NCBI GenBank assembly: GCA_964035545.1 | Contig: OZ037768.1 | Location: forward strand, 24,206,819-24,270,818 | Direction: 5' to 3' | Length of the DNA: 64,000 nucleotides | Source: Bugula neritina | Lineage: Eukaryota; Bryozoa; Gymnolaemata; Cheilostomatida; Bugulidae | In this document: positions 26,710-39,762 of the stretch, piece by piece | Layout of the letters: each line of letters begins with the position of its first letter | Position numbering within the stretch: the first letter of the stretch is position 1 | The notes under the pieces: model-generated | What the model was told of the DNA's origin: nothing | Databases searched by the model: none | What the model saw: only the letters and a program-made list of their open reading frames with translations | Made by a program: the position numbers and the translations under genes

Positions 26710-29468
26710 TCAGTACTTCTGTGGTGTCTGACCAGCTTCTGCTTGCTGGGGGTAGCCAGAGTACTGAGGTGTCGCAGCAGCGTAGGCTGGTGCTGCCGAG
26801 GGGTACTGTTGCATGGGGACACTGTAGGGGTTGTGAGGAGGGCTGTTCATGTAGCCGGGTGGGCCGGCTGCGATGACTGTAGTCTGTCCAATCGTACCCT
26901 ACATTACATAGTCAGGAGTTATCAGTCCTTGCTTCAATTCATTGTCGTCTGCAAGTTGTTGCAGACGACAATGGCGATAAAAGATATTCCCCAAAATGTT
27001 TTTTCTTATTTATGTTTTCCTAAATTAGTAAATAAAACAGTTAATGCTCTTTATAACAGTATGCCACTGTATGTATTAGAGCAAGGACAAGCACCATTGT
27101 CAGATTTTATTTTTGTTGTCACCAAAAACAAATCATGCCACACTTTGGGATTTGTAACGAGTTGAAAATGAAATTGCAAGTTAGTCTTAGTCTGAGATCC
27201 TATGCTGGTCAATACTCACGTTGTTGGGGGTCCTGTTACACGTGCCGCAACATGCAACACATGAAAGAGGAATTAGCAGCACAAAACTCAACCAGTTGAT
27301 GACAACCATTCCAACCCGCAGACTGTAGAGACTGAAAGACACACAGACAGATCTCTTGAACACAATGACTCTGGCTAGAACTTTGATTGAGTGTTGGTTG
27401 TGGACAAGGCAAACAGATTTGAGTCAGTTTCAAGTTTAACACGGCTTTTAGCACTCTCACTCTATCAAGATTGATCAGAAGTAATTCTATTTAGTTCAGA
27501 CTTTAATAATGAAGGTCATTTGAGGATGACCTTGACATCATATAACGTGACATGTTACCTTCAAGTCAGCCATTGCCACTGTAGCCTAATACCGACACTT
27601 ACTCTAAAACACCGGAAGTTGATGAAGAGCTCCCGAAGGCGTTACCAAAAGCACTCCCGTAGACTCTGCTAAGAGTGCTGCTGTAGAGGGACACATAGCT
27701 GGAGACAAAATTAAATATGCCGAAAAGTCCAAGAGTAGCTACGATGGCAGCTCCGAGTGTGAAAAGGATGGCGAAGATGGAGATGATTATGGTGGAGATG
27801 TACTAAAGTATAAAATGTGTACAGTATACTGTAGTGAAACATGTAGACAGTGCTATATTGTAACACATGCACAATACTGTAGTATGCTATGTATACAGTG
27901 TACAGTACTGTAGTATGCTATGTATACAGTGTACAGTACTGTAGTATGTTATGTATACAGTGTACAGTACTGTAGTATGCTATGTATACAGTGTACAGTA
28001 CTGCAGTATGCTATGTATACAGTGTACAGTACTGTAGTATGTTATGTATACAGTGTACAGTACTGTAGTATGCTATGTATACAGTGTATAGTACTGTAGT
28101 ATGTTATGTATACAGTGTACAGTACTGTAGTATGCTATGTATACAGTGTACAGTACTGTAGTATGCTATGTATACAGTGTACAGTACTGTAGTATGTTAT
28201 GTATACAGTGTACAGTACTGTAGTATGCTATGTATACAGTGTACAATACTGTAGTATGTTATGTATACAGTGTACAGTACTGTAGTATGCTATGTATACA
28301 GTGTACAGTACTGTAGTATGTTATGTATACAGTGTACAGTACTGTAGTATGTTATGTATACAGTGTACAATACTGTAGTATGTTATGTATACAGTGTACA
28401 ATACTGTAGTATGTTATGTATACAGTGTACAGTACTGTAGTATGTTATGTATACAGTGTACAGTACTGTAGTATGTTATGTATACAATGTACAGTACTGT
28501 AGTATGTTATGTATACAGATGTAGAGAGATACTCACTGGACAGGAGTGACCAGTTGCCCCGGCTACGATCGCCAAGATACACACGAGGAGTAACTGAAAG
28601 CAAAAGACATTTACTTTAGCAGCAGGAAATGAGACACCAAAGCATTTGGTAGGGGGTATTCAGTGCACCCAGCCTATTTCAGTGATATACTGCAGGTGTG
28701 CATTGAAACAAGGCAACTGAGTATCAAAAATCAGTCTTAATAACACACTTTGTAACCTAATGTTTTGGCCCCAAATTTGAAGTATTACAGTGCTCAGTTG
28801 ATTTGGAAACAGTAAAACAAACATCTTGTCTATTTTATAAATTATGAACTAGATTGCAATCTTTACGGTGTTAGTTTCTATAAACGCAGGTAAGCACAGG
28901 TAAGCTCACTCTGATGACTCACCCAGCTGGCTGTCCCCAAGCTGCTCAGAGTTACATAATCAAAAATAATGTTAGTTTCAGTTCCGATCTTTCCACAGAC
29001 TCCATAGAGGGAGATAGCTGTAATATCAGGTGTATATTACACTGAGTAGGTGAATATCAGGTATATATTATACTGAGTAGGTGAATATCAGGTATATAAT
29101 ATTATACTGAGTAGGTGAATATCAGGTGTATATTATACTGAGTAGGTGAATATCAGGTATATATTATACTGAGTAGGTGAATATCAGGTATATATTATCC
29201 TGAGTAGGTGAATATCAGGTATATATTACACTGAGTAGGTGAATATTAGGTATATATTACACTGAGTAGGAATGTGTACATATTATGTCTCACGCAGCAA
29301 ATAGTCATAAAACTGTTGAGAACTTAAAATCTAGTAAATAAACCACTACATGATGCATTTCTTGCAAATTCAATTTAGAATAAAATATATAAATATTTAC
29401 TAACTTAAAACCAGCTGAATTCCTCCCAACACAATTAGTGCCACGTCCAAACCTGTCAGTTTCCTCAT
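26710..29468 (-). CDS. Four-transmembrane protein with proline-rich tail (complete, 6 exons)
   Basis: Exons: 29468-29405, 29017-28923, 28593-28537, 27802-27603, 27322-27220, 26898-26710; 235 residues in one frame. Hydrophobic segments are visible at LDVALIVLGGIQLVL, WLLLVCILAIVAGATGH, YISTIIISIFAILFTLGAAI and VVINWLSFVLLIPLSC. The last is followed by a Cys cluster (SCVACCGTC), likely at the cytoplasmic face and a candidate for palmitoylation. The C-terminal 60 residues are Pro/Tyr/Gln-rich (PPGYM, PPHNPY, PQYSGYPQQ), suggesting WW or SH3 partners. The topology resembles MARVEL or MS4A/CD20-like tetraspan proteins, but I see no diagnostic tetraspanin CCG loop and assign no function. Confidence 0.85.
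27835..28515. repeat. 31-bp minisatellite in four-TM gene intron 3
   Basis: About 22 copies of tgctatgtatacagtgtaca followed by gtactgtagta, with single-base variants. Confidence 0.94.
29025..29275. repeat. About 31-bp array beside the exon-2 acceptor of the four-TM gene
   Basis: About eight copies. On the minus strand each unit contains atacctgatattcac, a close relative of the true 3' splice site acacctgatattacag at 29018. Confidence 0.88.
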
Positions 29469-29609
29469 ATTGACTTATTTTAGGCTGAAAACTAGTTTAG
29501 ATATTGCTACGAGGGCACCTGCGGTAATGTGTCACCCTAAATGTAGTATAAGGACACCTGTAGTACGGTGTCACCCTGAATTCTCAGTTCCTACTCCACT
29601 CTTATCTCT

Positions 29610-29638
29610 GGTAACTATTTATATAAGAGATAGTTACC
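29610..29638 (-). promoter_or_regulatory. TATA box framed by an inverted repeat, four-TM gene
   Basis: TATATAAAT on the minus strand (29625-29617) lies 150 bp upstream of the start codon. It sits between perfect 9-base arms GGTAACTAT (29610-29618) and ATAGTTACC (29630-29638). Confidence 0.35.
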
Positions 29639-30317
29639 ACCAACAGCTTTTTAGGGTTTAGTGTGTCAAAGTTTACGTTGCGTGTGTTGAAATAGTGATA
29701 AACAGATATTACTGATAGAAGGCTTGGCTATTTAACTATACATTCTACATGACTTTACCTAGCAGGTATCCCAGTACATCACAACCAAACCACAGCAAGT
29801 TCTCTGCCATTGATAATTTCTGTCTAATTGGTAAATGAAGAAGACTGAGTTATCCCCCCAATTACGATAAGATGTTAGATGGCAAAATGTTTGTAAGCCA
29901 TATGAAAATAAAGTATTGTGTATATCATGGTTTATACCAACTTGGGATTGAACACGACGTACAGTATTTTATGTTATGAAATAAATCAGTGTAGCAAGCC
30001 AACTGTGTCTATATTCCTGTCTCCTTTTACAAAAGAGAAGCATGTCCTTTCCTTAGCCAATGAGCAATATGTAGTAAACAAGTATTAGAGTATAATAAAC
30101 ATGATAACACAATGCTATACATGAGCAGGGGAGACAAGTCATTAGTTATAAGCAGGGAGTAGTCACAACTTAGCTTTAGTTCCACAATACATATGGCTGT
30201 GGGGTGACATTGTGGCCATCTAACTATTTATAACCAAAGAGAGATTCTGTAAAGCGTGTTTCATATATGCTATTAGAGCAAAGGTTAAAGTGCATTGTAT
30301 ATCAAAAGATCGAGATG

Positions 30318-30482
30318 TGACTCACTAGTCTGGTGACTCACTAGTCTGGTGACTCACTAGTCTGGTGAATCACTAGTCTAATGAATCACTAGTCTGGTGA
30401 CTCACTAGTCTGGTGACTCATTAGTCTGATGACTCATTAGTCTGGTGACTCATTAGTCTGATGACTCATTAGTCTGGTGACT
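30318..30482. repeat. 16-bp array upstream of FReD gene A
   Basis: About ten copies of tggtgactcactagtc with t/c and g/a variants. Confidence 0.9.
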
Positions 30483-30982
30483 ATGACAGCTCAGTTCAAA
30501 CTTTTTGATGTTCAGATGACAATCATGAATTTAATCCCTGGTAACTCCAGTATAACTCAAATGACATTTTACAAAATTTATTAGTTTGAAGCAAGAAACT
30601 CAGATAAAATCAATAGGCAACTGCCTTAATATAGCAGAGCATTGCTTGAGTAATAAACAAATTGAATAGTCACTTGAAATTAATTAGGCAGTTCAAGAGA
30701 CTGTTTGTTTACTAGAATTTGATATTACTTTTAAATAATTTATAATTATAGATTAAACAAGCAAGTTTATATTTTTAATTTTATATTTGCAATACGTTTG
30801 AAAATTGTTGCTAAGTACAGTCATCATGTTTGGTAATATACCAACATCAAGAACTTGAAAATCAATTCACCTTTTTCTCCATGATCAGTTAATTATTCAC
30901 CTTGTTCTTGAAAAGTTGCTAAATAACAATCGTCTAGTTGATATATGTCTAATAGTGGCAAATAAGAGGAGAATTTTGACCA

Positions 30983-33042
30983 ATGACTCATGCAAACATG
31001 ATAAGTAATGTGGTAGTTGTGTGTATATCTTTATTAGTTACATCTGGATACAGTACATCAGTATACAGTATCATATCTGATGTAGAGATACATTCAATAC
31101 CAGAGACAGAGTTCTATAAGAATCATACAGGTTAGTATATTATCTAGTTTCATATATCATATATATATTTCCTTTATCTTATATTACTATATCTGTAAAA
31201 GTAATAGTATAATAATTATAATATTACAAATGCTGCCGCAGAGGTACCAGAGATTACTATTTGCTGCCAGTTGTGTGAGAAAGATGAAGAGTGTAGAGCC
31301 GCCTTATATAACAAGATTTCACAACAATGCAACATCCTCTCCACTTGTTCTCTACACGTTTCTAACATCAGTACATCTAGAGATCAAAGCTGGCAGTTAA
31401 TTCAGGTATTATAATATGAGTAATAAATAATTATATAGTAATATAGTGTGAGTAATAAATAAGAATATAGTAATATAATATGGGTAATAAATAAGAATAT
31501 AGTAATATAGTGTGAGTAATAAATAAGAATATAGTAATATAATATGGGTAATAAATAAGAATATAGTAATATAGTGTGAGTAATAAATAAGAATATAGTA
31601 ATATAATATGAGTAATAAATAAGAATATAGTAATATAATATGAGTAATAAATAAGAATATAGTAATATAATATGAGTAATAAATAAGAATATAGTAATAT
31701 AATATGAGTAATAAATAAGAATATAGTGATGCAAAGTGTTATAATAATATGTTTGTTTGCAGAGTAAAAGGGAAGACCCAAAGACACATTACAAGGGTGA
31801 GTATAATTATACATAAAGTTACTAATGAATACTGCTCTATGAAACATATTGTAGTTTATATAGACTCAGTTCTTAACCTCAGATTGTGAGGAGGTGTTTG
31901 AGTCTGGAGAGAGATGTCCCGGAGTATATTTCCTACAAGATCCACTCTCCTTGGCTAAGTTTCCAGTGTGGTGTGAGTTTGATGATGAACATGGCTGGAC
32001 TGTAATACAGAGAAGGTTGGATGGTTCAGTGGACTTCTACAGAGGCTGGCAGGATTATGTTGATGGGTTTGGTGACCTCTATGGTGAATTCTGGCTAGGT
32101 TTGTTTCATTGGTTGATACAGTGTGTTGTAGTTGTTGATTGGCTGATCTTGTGTTGTAGCTATTCTCTGTCTCATAATATTATGATTATAGCATCCTAAC
32201 GTATAAAATGGATTTAAACACTGAAAAGTTACTCATTTCTAATGAGAAACTAAATACTCAAACTTCTACTTCCTGTTTAGGACTGGATCACATCTACTAC
32301 TTGACTAGAAACAACCAGAAACTGAGTATTTACTTGGAAGACTTTGAAGGAGAAGTTAAGAAGGCCAACTATTCTACGTTCTACATAGGAGACAGTTTCA
32401 GTAATTATCTTCTCTCGGTGGGTACTCTCTTCTCATACTAGTTATCTACTTATTCAATTATTTACATTCAGATACAGATTAAACAGGTAATATAATATAT
32501 ATAGTGGCAAAGGATGTTATAAATATTAGCAATCTTCAATTCAATCATCAACTGTTTTGATTCCGAATATTTGTATTAAATTGCAAAGTCTCGCTGCATC
32601 CTGTAACTTGTTTAGATTTCCGGATACAGTGGAGATGATTCCGGAAATTCTTTCAATGCTTCACCAATTGATCACAATGGAAAAGAATTTAGCACACGTG
32701 ATATGGATAATGACAACGGCGATAGTGAAAGTTGTGCACAAAAATATACGGGTAGATATTATTACCAAATGTAGCCTGTATGTGACAATCTAACTAATAA
32801 TAACAAAGTATCAGTGATTGTGTAACAACATGGCTGTGTCTCAGCGTGCTATTGGCTGATGAAATGCCAATTATGTCTTGTATACAGGGGCATGGTGGTT
32901 CGACTACTGTCTGATGTCACATCTTAATGGAGAGTGGTATGCTAAAAATGAAACTTCTCCGCATGCACATGGAATCATGTGGTGGACCTGGAAAGGGTTT
33001 TACTACTCTTTGAAGGCAGTAAAGATGATGATCAGCAGATGA
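30983..33042 (+). CDS. Fibrinogen-related protein A (apple/PAN-like + FReD)
   Basis: Exons: 30983-31130, 31242-31405, 31763-31796, 31883-32098, 32281-32417, 32616-32751, 32888-33042; 329 residues. Exon 1 holds a signal peptide ([15 protein letters not shown]). Exon 2 is a small six-Cys module ([18 protein letters not shown]...C...C) like the core of apple/PAN domains. Exon 3 is an 11-residue linker. Exons 4-7 are a fibrinogen C-terminal domain: [52 protein letters not shown], a DMDNDN calcium-site motif, CAQKYTGAWWFDYC, and HLNGEWY. FReD lectins are secreted and bind acetylated sugars or proteins, often in innate recognition; ligand is unknown here. The start could be the in-frame ATG at 30998. 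Confidence 0.93.
31410..31735. repeat. 29-bp array in intron 2 of FReD A
   Basis: About eleven copies containing gtaataaataagaatatagt. The orthologous arrays are in B (36465-36590, about four copies) and C (40190-40508, about eleven copies). Confidence 0.93.
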
Positions 33043-35984
33043 GATGTTGTTTGGTTCACATAACTGTACCATCACATAACTGTACCATCACATAACTGTA
33101 CCATCACACAATTGTACCATCACACAATTGTACCATCACACAGAACTGTACCATCACATAACTGTACCATCACATAACTGTACCATCACATAACTGTATC
33201 AACACACAACTGTACCATCACATAACTGTACCATCACACAACTGTACCATCACATAACTGTACCATCACACAACTGTACCATCACATAACTATACCATCA
33301 CATAACTGTATCAACACACAACTGTACCATCACATAACTGTACCATCACATAACTGTACCATCACATAACTGTACCATCACATAACTGTACCATCACACA
33401 ACTGTACCATCACATAACTGTACCATCACACAACTGTACCATCACATAACTATACCATCACATAACTGTATCAACACACAACTGTACCATCACATAACTG
33501 TACCATCACATAACTGTACCATCACATAACTGTACCATCACATAACTGTACCATCACATAACTGTACCATCACATAACTGTACCATCACATAACTGTACC
33601 ATCACATAACTGTACCATCACATAACTGTACCATCACATAACTGTACCATCACATAACTGTACCATCACATAACTGTACCATCACACAACTGTACCATCA
33701 CATAACTGTACCATCACACAACTGTACCATCACATAACTATACCATCACATAACTGTATCAACACACAACTGTACCATCACATAACTGTACCATCACATA
33801 ACTGTACCATCACATAACTGTACCATCACATAACTGTACCATCACATAACTGTACCATCACATAACTGTACCATCACATAACTGTACCATCACATAACTG
33901 TACCATCACATAACTGTATCGCCACAAACAAGCAGCTGGTATTATAAACATATTTTAGTCTAATAATGACTTTTCTACTACAAAGCTTATAGTAGGAAAA
34001 TCTTCTCTTTTGAGGTTATTTAATTTCATAACTCTACACTGTTGTCTTCTTTTAATTTTGTTACGTTATCTTTCAACTAAATTTAAGTATTTATTTTATT
34101 GTATTATAGAGATTATATATATACATTAATTATTTTATATTTTGGAGATGACCCAAGGATTTGACTCTGAAATTCAATATTTGAAACAAACTAACAAAAG
34201 GTTGATTTGTCTAAAATAAATTTGTTGTAAGCCACCCAAACCTATTGTTACTGGTAAATTATAATGTTGAATATGAAGAAGTAAGAAGTTATGGTGACAA
34301 CATAAAGTGTCTGTATTATACAATAATATCTATTATCTAGCAAACACCTGGGTGTATGCTATTCTTGTAGTTATTTCCTCACCATAGAGTTACACTATTT
34401 ATACATGTTGTCTCCTGCTATAAATATAACTCTTTAGTTACGTAATACAGAACAACATACAGTGGATAGATACAGTTCATTGAGTTTATTAACCAACATA
34501 TGTAACTCAACATGATTTAGAAACAGTAAAACAGTTAACAAGTGCTTGTCAAGTGCTTGAGGAACATAAAACACACCCAGTGTCACTTGCATAGATAAAT
34601 AGTTCTGAAAAACTATACCAGTATTGCATCAAGCCAAATACTGTGGGCTAAGAAAGCTTGATATAAAAATAAATGAATATTAATCAAATGTGTACAAATA
34701 TTGACAAATGATATAAAATATTATATACAAACAACCAGTCAACACTGGGTTGGAGTAGAAAAGTAAAGAATAATTAAAGCTCTCACTGTGTGAACTATAG
34801 AAAGAGGAGTAGCTATAATAAATGACTTGAGTTCATGACTTAATTGCGAGAATAAAAAGTAAAAAACATAAAATTGTTTCAACAAAATGAGCCCAAGTAG
34901 AAAAGAAAGGACTGTATAAATATGGTTTTATCAGCTGCTGCTTCATTTGCAAAAAATGCTGCCAGCAGCTAATAATGTTTAAAGTTAGTTTTTGTAACAA
35001 TTAGCTTGTTGCTAAAACTGAAGATTTTAAATACAAACACATAATGATAGACAGCCCAATTTTCTTCTTCTGTTAATAAATTTAACTTCTTTTTTTCTAC
35101 TCCAACCTTTTATTTAATGGAATTGAAACTATATACATGTTATACTCGATACTTAATAATAAACAGTTTCAGTATGGCTCAACCACGCTATAGTCTAGCG
35201 ATATAAGGACAACTCCTGTCGTAATAACCTTGTCCCTTGTTCTTTGTAACAATTATCAATTATAAGCTATTTAAAAAAATCATTTTGCAAAAACTGATGA
35301 AGGTAAGTGCTTTAACTAAACGTAAGTTATTATCTGTTGAAAATTATGATTTTAAAGCCACACTTACAAATGTATATTTTGTGCGAACTAAAGCAACTAA
35401 CTTTTACTGTCTATAATCTACATTCAACTGTCTGTAGTTTAAACCTTACTATAGATATAGTCCAAGTTTTACTGTCTAGAATATTATATACTCTACATGT
35501 CTGCTGGCTACAAACATTCAAACACAACCACACATGACATATTTAATTATTTAGTTATAATATAATTCCTCCAATCAAAATTTTCTGTTGGCGCCTGCTT
35601 TTAAAATAAACAAAATAATAATGAACAGATACCTTTGTTAAAACTGGTATATTGCCAACAGTTTACTAAATTGTCGGTCACCCTCAATATATTCTTGTAT
35701 GTCATATTGTTTAGGGGTATATTATGATATATAAGTAATAATAAGGCTTTGTGTAAAAGAATATTAAAGCAGTGCATCATGTTATTAGTTATGTAAATAT
35801 GTCCCAACAGAATTCCCAAAGGTTTATTTCAGATCGATATTTAAAATGTTAGAAAATTTAAATCAATAATAATTATTTAATATGCCAGCTTATAAAGAGT
35901 TATAATTTTCCAAACCATATCCACAGCTAAATCAAACCAGAGCATGTTTCTTTTCCATCATTGGAAGACATAAGACATTACATA
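33043..35984. other. FReD A 3' flank and intergenic
   Basis: The stop codon is followed at once by an array of about 55 copies of a 16-bp unit (33050-33925). The segment 34471-34890 is nearly identical to 43134-43556, downstream of gene C. The region 33930-34390 also matches 42110-42600. The rest, 34890-35900, is AT-rich with nothing recognisable. About 60 bp before gene B begins the promoter block shared with gene C. Confidence 0.6.
33050..33925. repeat. 16-bp array in the 3' flank of FReD A
   Basis: About 55 copies of accatcacataactgt with variants such as accatcacacaactgt, starting eight bases after the stop codon. Confidence 0.95.
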
Positions 35985-38737
35985 ATGAGGAACATATTAT
36001 ACATGATAGGGAAGGCAGTAGTTGTGTGTATATCTTTATTAGTTACATCTGTATACAGTACATCAGTATACAGTATCATATCTGATGTAGAGATACATTC
36101 AATACCAGAGACAGAGTTCTATAAGAATCATACAGGTTAGTATATTATCTAGTTTTATATATCATATATTTCCTTTATCTTATATTACTATTTTACTATA
36201 TTATATATATATCATATATTTCCTTCATCTTATATTACTATATTTTATATTATAATTGTATAATAATTATAATAATATTACAAATGCTGCCGCAGGGGTA
36301 CCAGAGATTACTATTTGCTGCCAGTTGTGTGAGAAAGATGAAAAGTGTAGAGCTGCCTTATATAACAAGATTTCACATCAATGCAACATCCTCTCCACTT
36401 GTTCTCTAGAAGTTTTTACCACAAGTATATCTAGAGATCAAAGCTGGCAGATAATTCAGGTAATATAATATGAGTAATAAATAAGAATATAGTAATATAA
36501 TATGAGTATTAAATAAGAATATAGTAATATAATATGAGTAATAAATAAGAATATAGTAATATAATATGGGTAATAAATAAGAATATTGTGGTGTTATGAT
36601 ATATCTTTGTTTGTAGAATAAAAGGGAAGACCCAAAGACACATTACAAGGGTGAGTATAATTATACATGAAGTTATTAATGAATACTGTCCAATGAAACA
36701 TATTGTAGTTTTATAAACTCAGTTAACCTCAGATTGTGAGGAGGTGTTTGAGTCTGGAGAGAGATGTCCCGGAGTATATTTCCTACAAGATCCACTCTCC
36801 TTGGCTAAGTTTCAAGTGTGGTGTGAGTTTGATGATGAACATGGCTGGACTGTAATACAGAGAAGGATGGATGGTTCAGTGAACTTCTACAGAGGCTGGC
36901 AGGATTATGTTGATGGGTTTGGTGATATCCATGGTGAATTTTGGCTAGGTCTGTTTCATTGGTTAATACAGTGTGTTGTACTTGTTCATTGGTTAGTATT
37001 GTGTGTTGTAAGTGTTCTCTTCCTAATAATATCATAACTATAATGAGATGTAATCCAAAAACCGAAAAGTTACTCATTTCTAATGAGAAACTAAATACTC
37101 AAACTTCTTCTTCCTGCTTAGGACTGGATCACATCTACTACTTGACCAGAAACAACCAGAAACTGAGTATTTACTTGGAAGACTTTGAAGGAGAAGTTAA
37201 GAAGGCCAACTACTCTACGTTCTACATAGGAGACAGTTACAGTAATTATCTTCTCTCGGTGGGTACTCTCTTCTCATTCTATATAGTTATAATATGATCA
37301 ATCAATTATTTGCATCCAGTTACATGTCAAAGCAGGTTGAATATAGATTCCAAGCAAGTGCTAAAGCTTAACAATATTTGAATATAAGTAATGTAATAAA
37401 TAAATAATTTGCTCTTGGTACAGTTAGCATATATAATATATCCCATAAGTTTTTTTAGAACTATATTATTTGAAGCAGTTTCAAACCAGATAGTGTTTTA
37501 GTGGACTAGAAAAATTATTTAGATCTATAAAAACAAAGCTGTAAATTCGTATTTTATTTCAATAGTTGTAAAGGCATGTACAATTTACATGCATCTATAT
37601 AGTTGCTGTTTTATGGACAGTTATGATTTCCACTTCCCTCAAAAACTAGAAAACACATATTTTTCTCTGAAAATAATGATTTATCAATGCAATGTGTTTA
37701 ATGATGGCACAGGTAATATTACAGTTCTGTTGACTCCAGGTATCTGGCTACAGTGGGGACGACTCCGGAGATTCATTTATGGGAGAACATAATGGGTATA
37801 AGTTTAGCACTTTTGACGCAGACAATGACAACCACCATACGCACTGTGCACAAGTCTATAAAGGTATGATGTGTGCACGTGTGTGTGCGTGTGTGTGCGT
37901 GTGTGTGCGTGTGTGTGCGTGTGTGTGCGTGTGTGTGCGTGTGTGTGCGTGTGTGTGCGTGTGTGTGCGTGTGTGTGCATGTGTGTGTGTGTGTGTGTGT
38001 ATGTGTACTAATGGTAGCATTGAGTTGGAGGCCAAGCTTTCATTGGCCATTGGCTGGGCTCCTGAACACCAAGAAAACGGTCACCAAAGCTTTTTCTCCT
38101 CAGCCTAATAAAAAGTTATTAAATCAGTTTAAATAAATGGGACTTATAAATAACTCAACCTTATTTTAAATACATGTGCTGTCAACCAAAACTAAAATCG
38201 GGCTCGGACTGATTAGTTGCTAAACCTGGCCAATATTAGTGTTGGGAAAGAGGTAGCACTAATTAGCTAGCAGGGTTGAGGTAATTGTATATTGTAATTG
38301 TAATTGGTTGTAATTAATTACATTTTTTCAAGTAATTGAATGTAATTTGTAATTGATGTATAAAAATGTAATTGTAATCAATTACATTTATTTCGACTGT
38401 AATTATAATTGTAATTGTAATTGACAAATTCTCATGTAATTGTAATTAATTACATTACTAAGTAATTGACCCCAACCCTGGTAGCTAGTGTAACTGCAGA
38501 TCTGAGCTAAGATTATCTACCTACAGGTTGATAAGTCAAATCACAGTAACCAGGAACTCAGAGATCAATGTCATTGTTTTAGGTAGCTGGTGGTACCGTA
38601 AATGTTACCGTTCAAATCTCAATGGAATCTGGTATCCCAGAAACGTTCCAGTTCCAAACGGAGATGGGATTTCTTGGCAATCTTGGAGAGGTTTTTACTA
38701 CTCTTTGAAAGCAGTGAGAATGCTCATCACCAGATGA
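35985..38737 (+). CDS. Fibrinogen-related protein B (apple/PAN-like + FReD)
   Basis: Exons: 35985-36135, 36296-36459, 36617-36650, 36733-36948, 37122-37258, 37740-37863, 38583-38737; 326 residues, with the same seven-exon plan and phases as A and C. Exons 1-5 are nearly identical to C. Exons 6 and 7 are the most divergent of the three: [20 protein letters not shown] is four residues shorter than in A and C, the calcium motif is DADNDN, and the C-terminus reads [13 protein letters not shown]. Intron 6 holds a GT-rich array and a hAT-like MITE. The family role is secreted recognition lectin; the divergent C-terminal half forms the ligand pocket in FReDs, so B may bind something different (inference). 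Confidence 0.93.
36465..36590. repeat. 29-bp array in intron 2 of FReD B
   Basis: About four copies of the unit also seen in paralogues A and C. Confidence 0.9.
37870..38005. repeat. GT-rich simple repeat in intron 6 of FReD B
   Basis: Repeated gtgtgtgc octamers grading into pure (gt)n. Confidence 0.95.
38271..38480 (+). mobile_element. hAT-like MITE in intron 6 of FReD gene B
   Basis: This 210-bp element has imperfect terminal inverted repeats: CAGGGTTGAGGTAATTG at the left, and CAGGGTTGGGGTCAATTAC read inward from the right. It is flanked by near-identical 8-bp direct repeats, TTAGCTAG and GTAGCTAG (7 of 8 match). The inside is mostly TAATTG-type repeats with no coding capacity. The CAGGG terminus and 8-bp target duplication are hAT hallmarks. 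Confidence 0.75.
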
Positions 38738-39762
38738 GCCATTGCGGCTCATACAAGAATTGATATTGAATTTATTATACTGATAACAATACACATTGAG
38801 TATATATTGTTACCAATAGCTACATATAGTTATTTATTAATGAGTGGAGTGCAAAATGTAAAGTTAGGAGGTCGCGTATGGCCTTAGAACCTCAAATTGA
38901 GCACCCGACTTGTTACAGAGGTTTAATTCTCCTGAGTAGAACTACAATTATATATTTAGTATATGTTGTAGTGTAGTGAGTAAATGTTGAAGTGTAGTGA
39001 GTACATGTTGTAGTGTAGTGAGTACATGTTGTAGTGTAGTGAGTACATGTTGTAGTGTAGTGAGTACATATTGTAGTGTAGTTAGTATATGTTGTAGTGT
39101 AGTGAGTACATGTTGTAGTGTAGCGAGTATATGTTGTAATTCAAGATAGAATACACTGAAAATAAAACAGAAAAAGCCAAGATACATTTAACAGGTTTCA
39201 ACATTTATTTACATCTTAACATGTTGTAAGAAATTTTACTTGAAAACAAATGAACAAACTTTTACTGTAAGATGCTTACAAAATACATTAAAATTTATTA
39301 ATAGGCATAAAATATTGTCTTAATAATGAAGAGACATAGCATAGAATAAATACAGTCAGTTTAATAGAACTAACTGAGCTTCAGTGGCTACAAGTGAGAG
39401 ACTTGTCAATATTTAGCAGCAGACAAGAGTATCTCGTCAGCATAAGAGTCCTAACGGCTCCAATTTCATACACGAAGACTGTACTTCATGTGTTATATTA
39501 CAATATTGATTGTTTGAGAATATGTATAGATATTAAATGTGTTGTATGTATCATATTGAAACAGTATATTATGCAGTTAGCTTTTTAAATATACAAAAAG
39601 AATTATCAAGTATTTGTTTTAAATATATAAGATGTTTAAAAAATTGAAATCAATAATAATTGTTATTTAATATGCAGTTATAATTTTCCAAACCATATCC
39701 ACAGCTAAATCAAACCAGAGCATGTTTCTTTTCCATCATTGGAAGACATAAGACATTACATA
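38738..39762. other. Intergenic between FReD B and C
   Basis: Contains a 21-bp minisatellite (38955-39135) and AT-rich sequence. The last 120 bp before gene C are almost identical to the same stretch before gene B and are a shared promoter and 5' UTR. Confidence 0.5.
38955..39135. repeat. 21-bp array after FReD B
   Basis: About eight copies of tgttgtagtgtagtgagtac. Confidence 0.9.

Larger units (their letters stand above)
29469..30982. other. Intergenic between four-TM gene and FReD gene A
   Basis: These are divergent 5' flanks. The stretch contains the TATA element of the minus-strand gene and a 16-bp tandem array at 30318-30482. No exon is seen. Confidence 0.5.

Noticed and set aside
26692-27165. 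157-residue plus-strand open frame
   Set aside because: It is the antisense shadow of the last exon of the four-TM gene plus intron sequence.
33050-33925. CRISPR-like appearance of the 16-bp array
   Set aside because: Units are contiguous with no spacers, and this is animal nuclear DNA.
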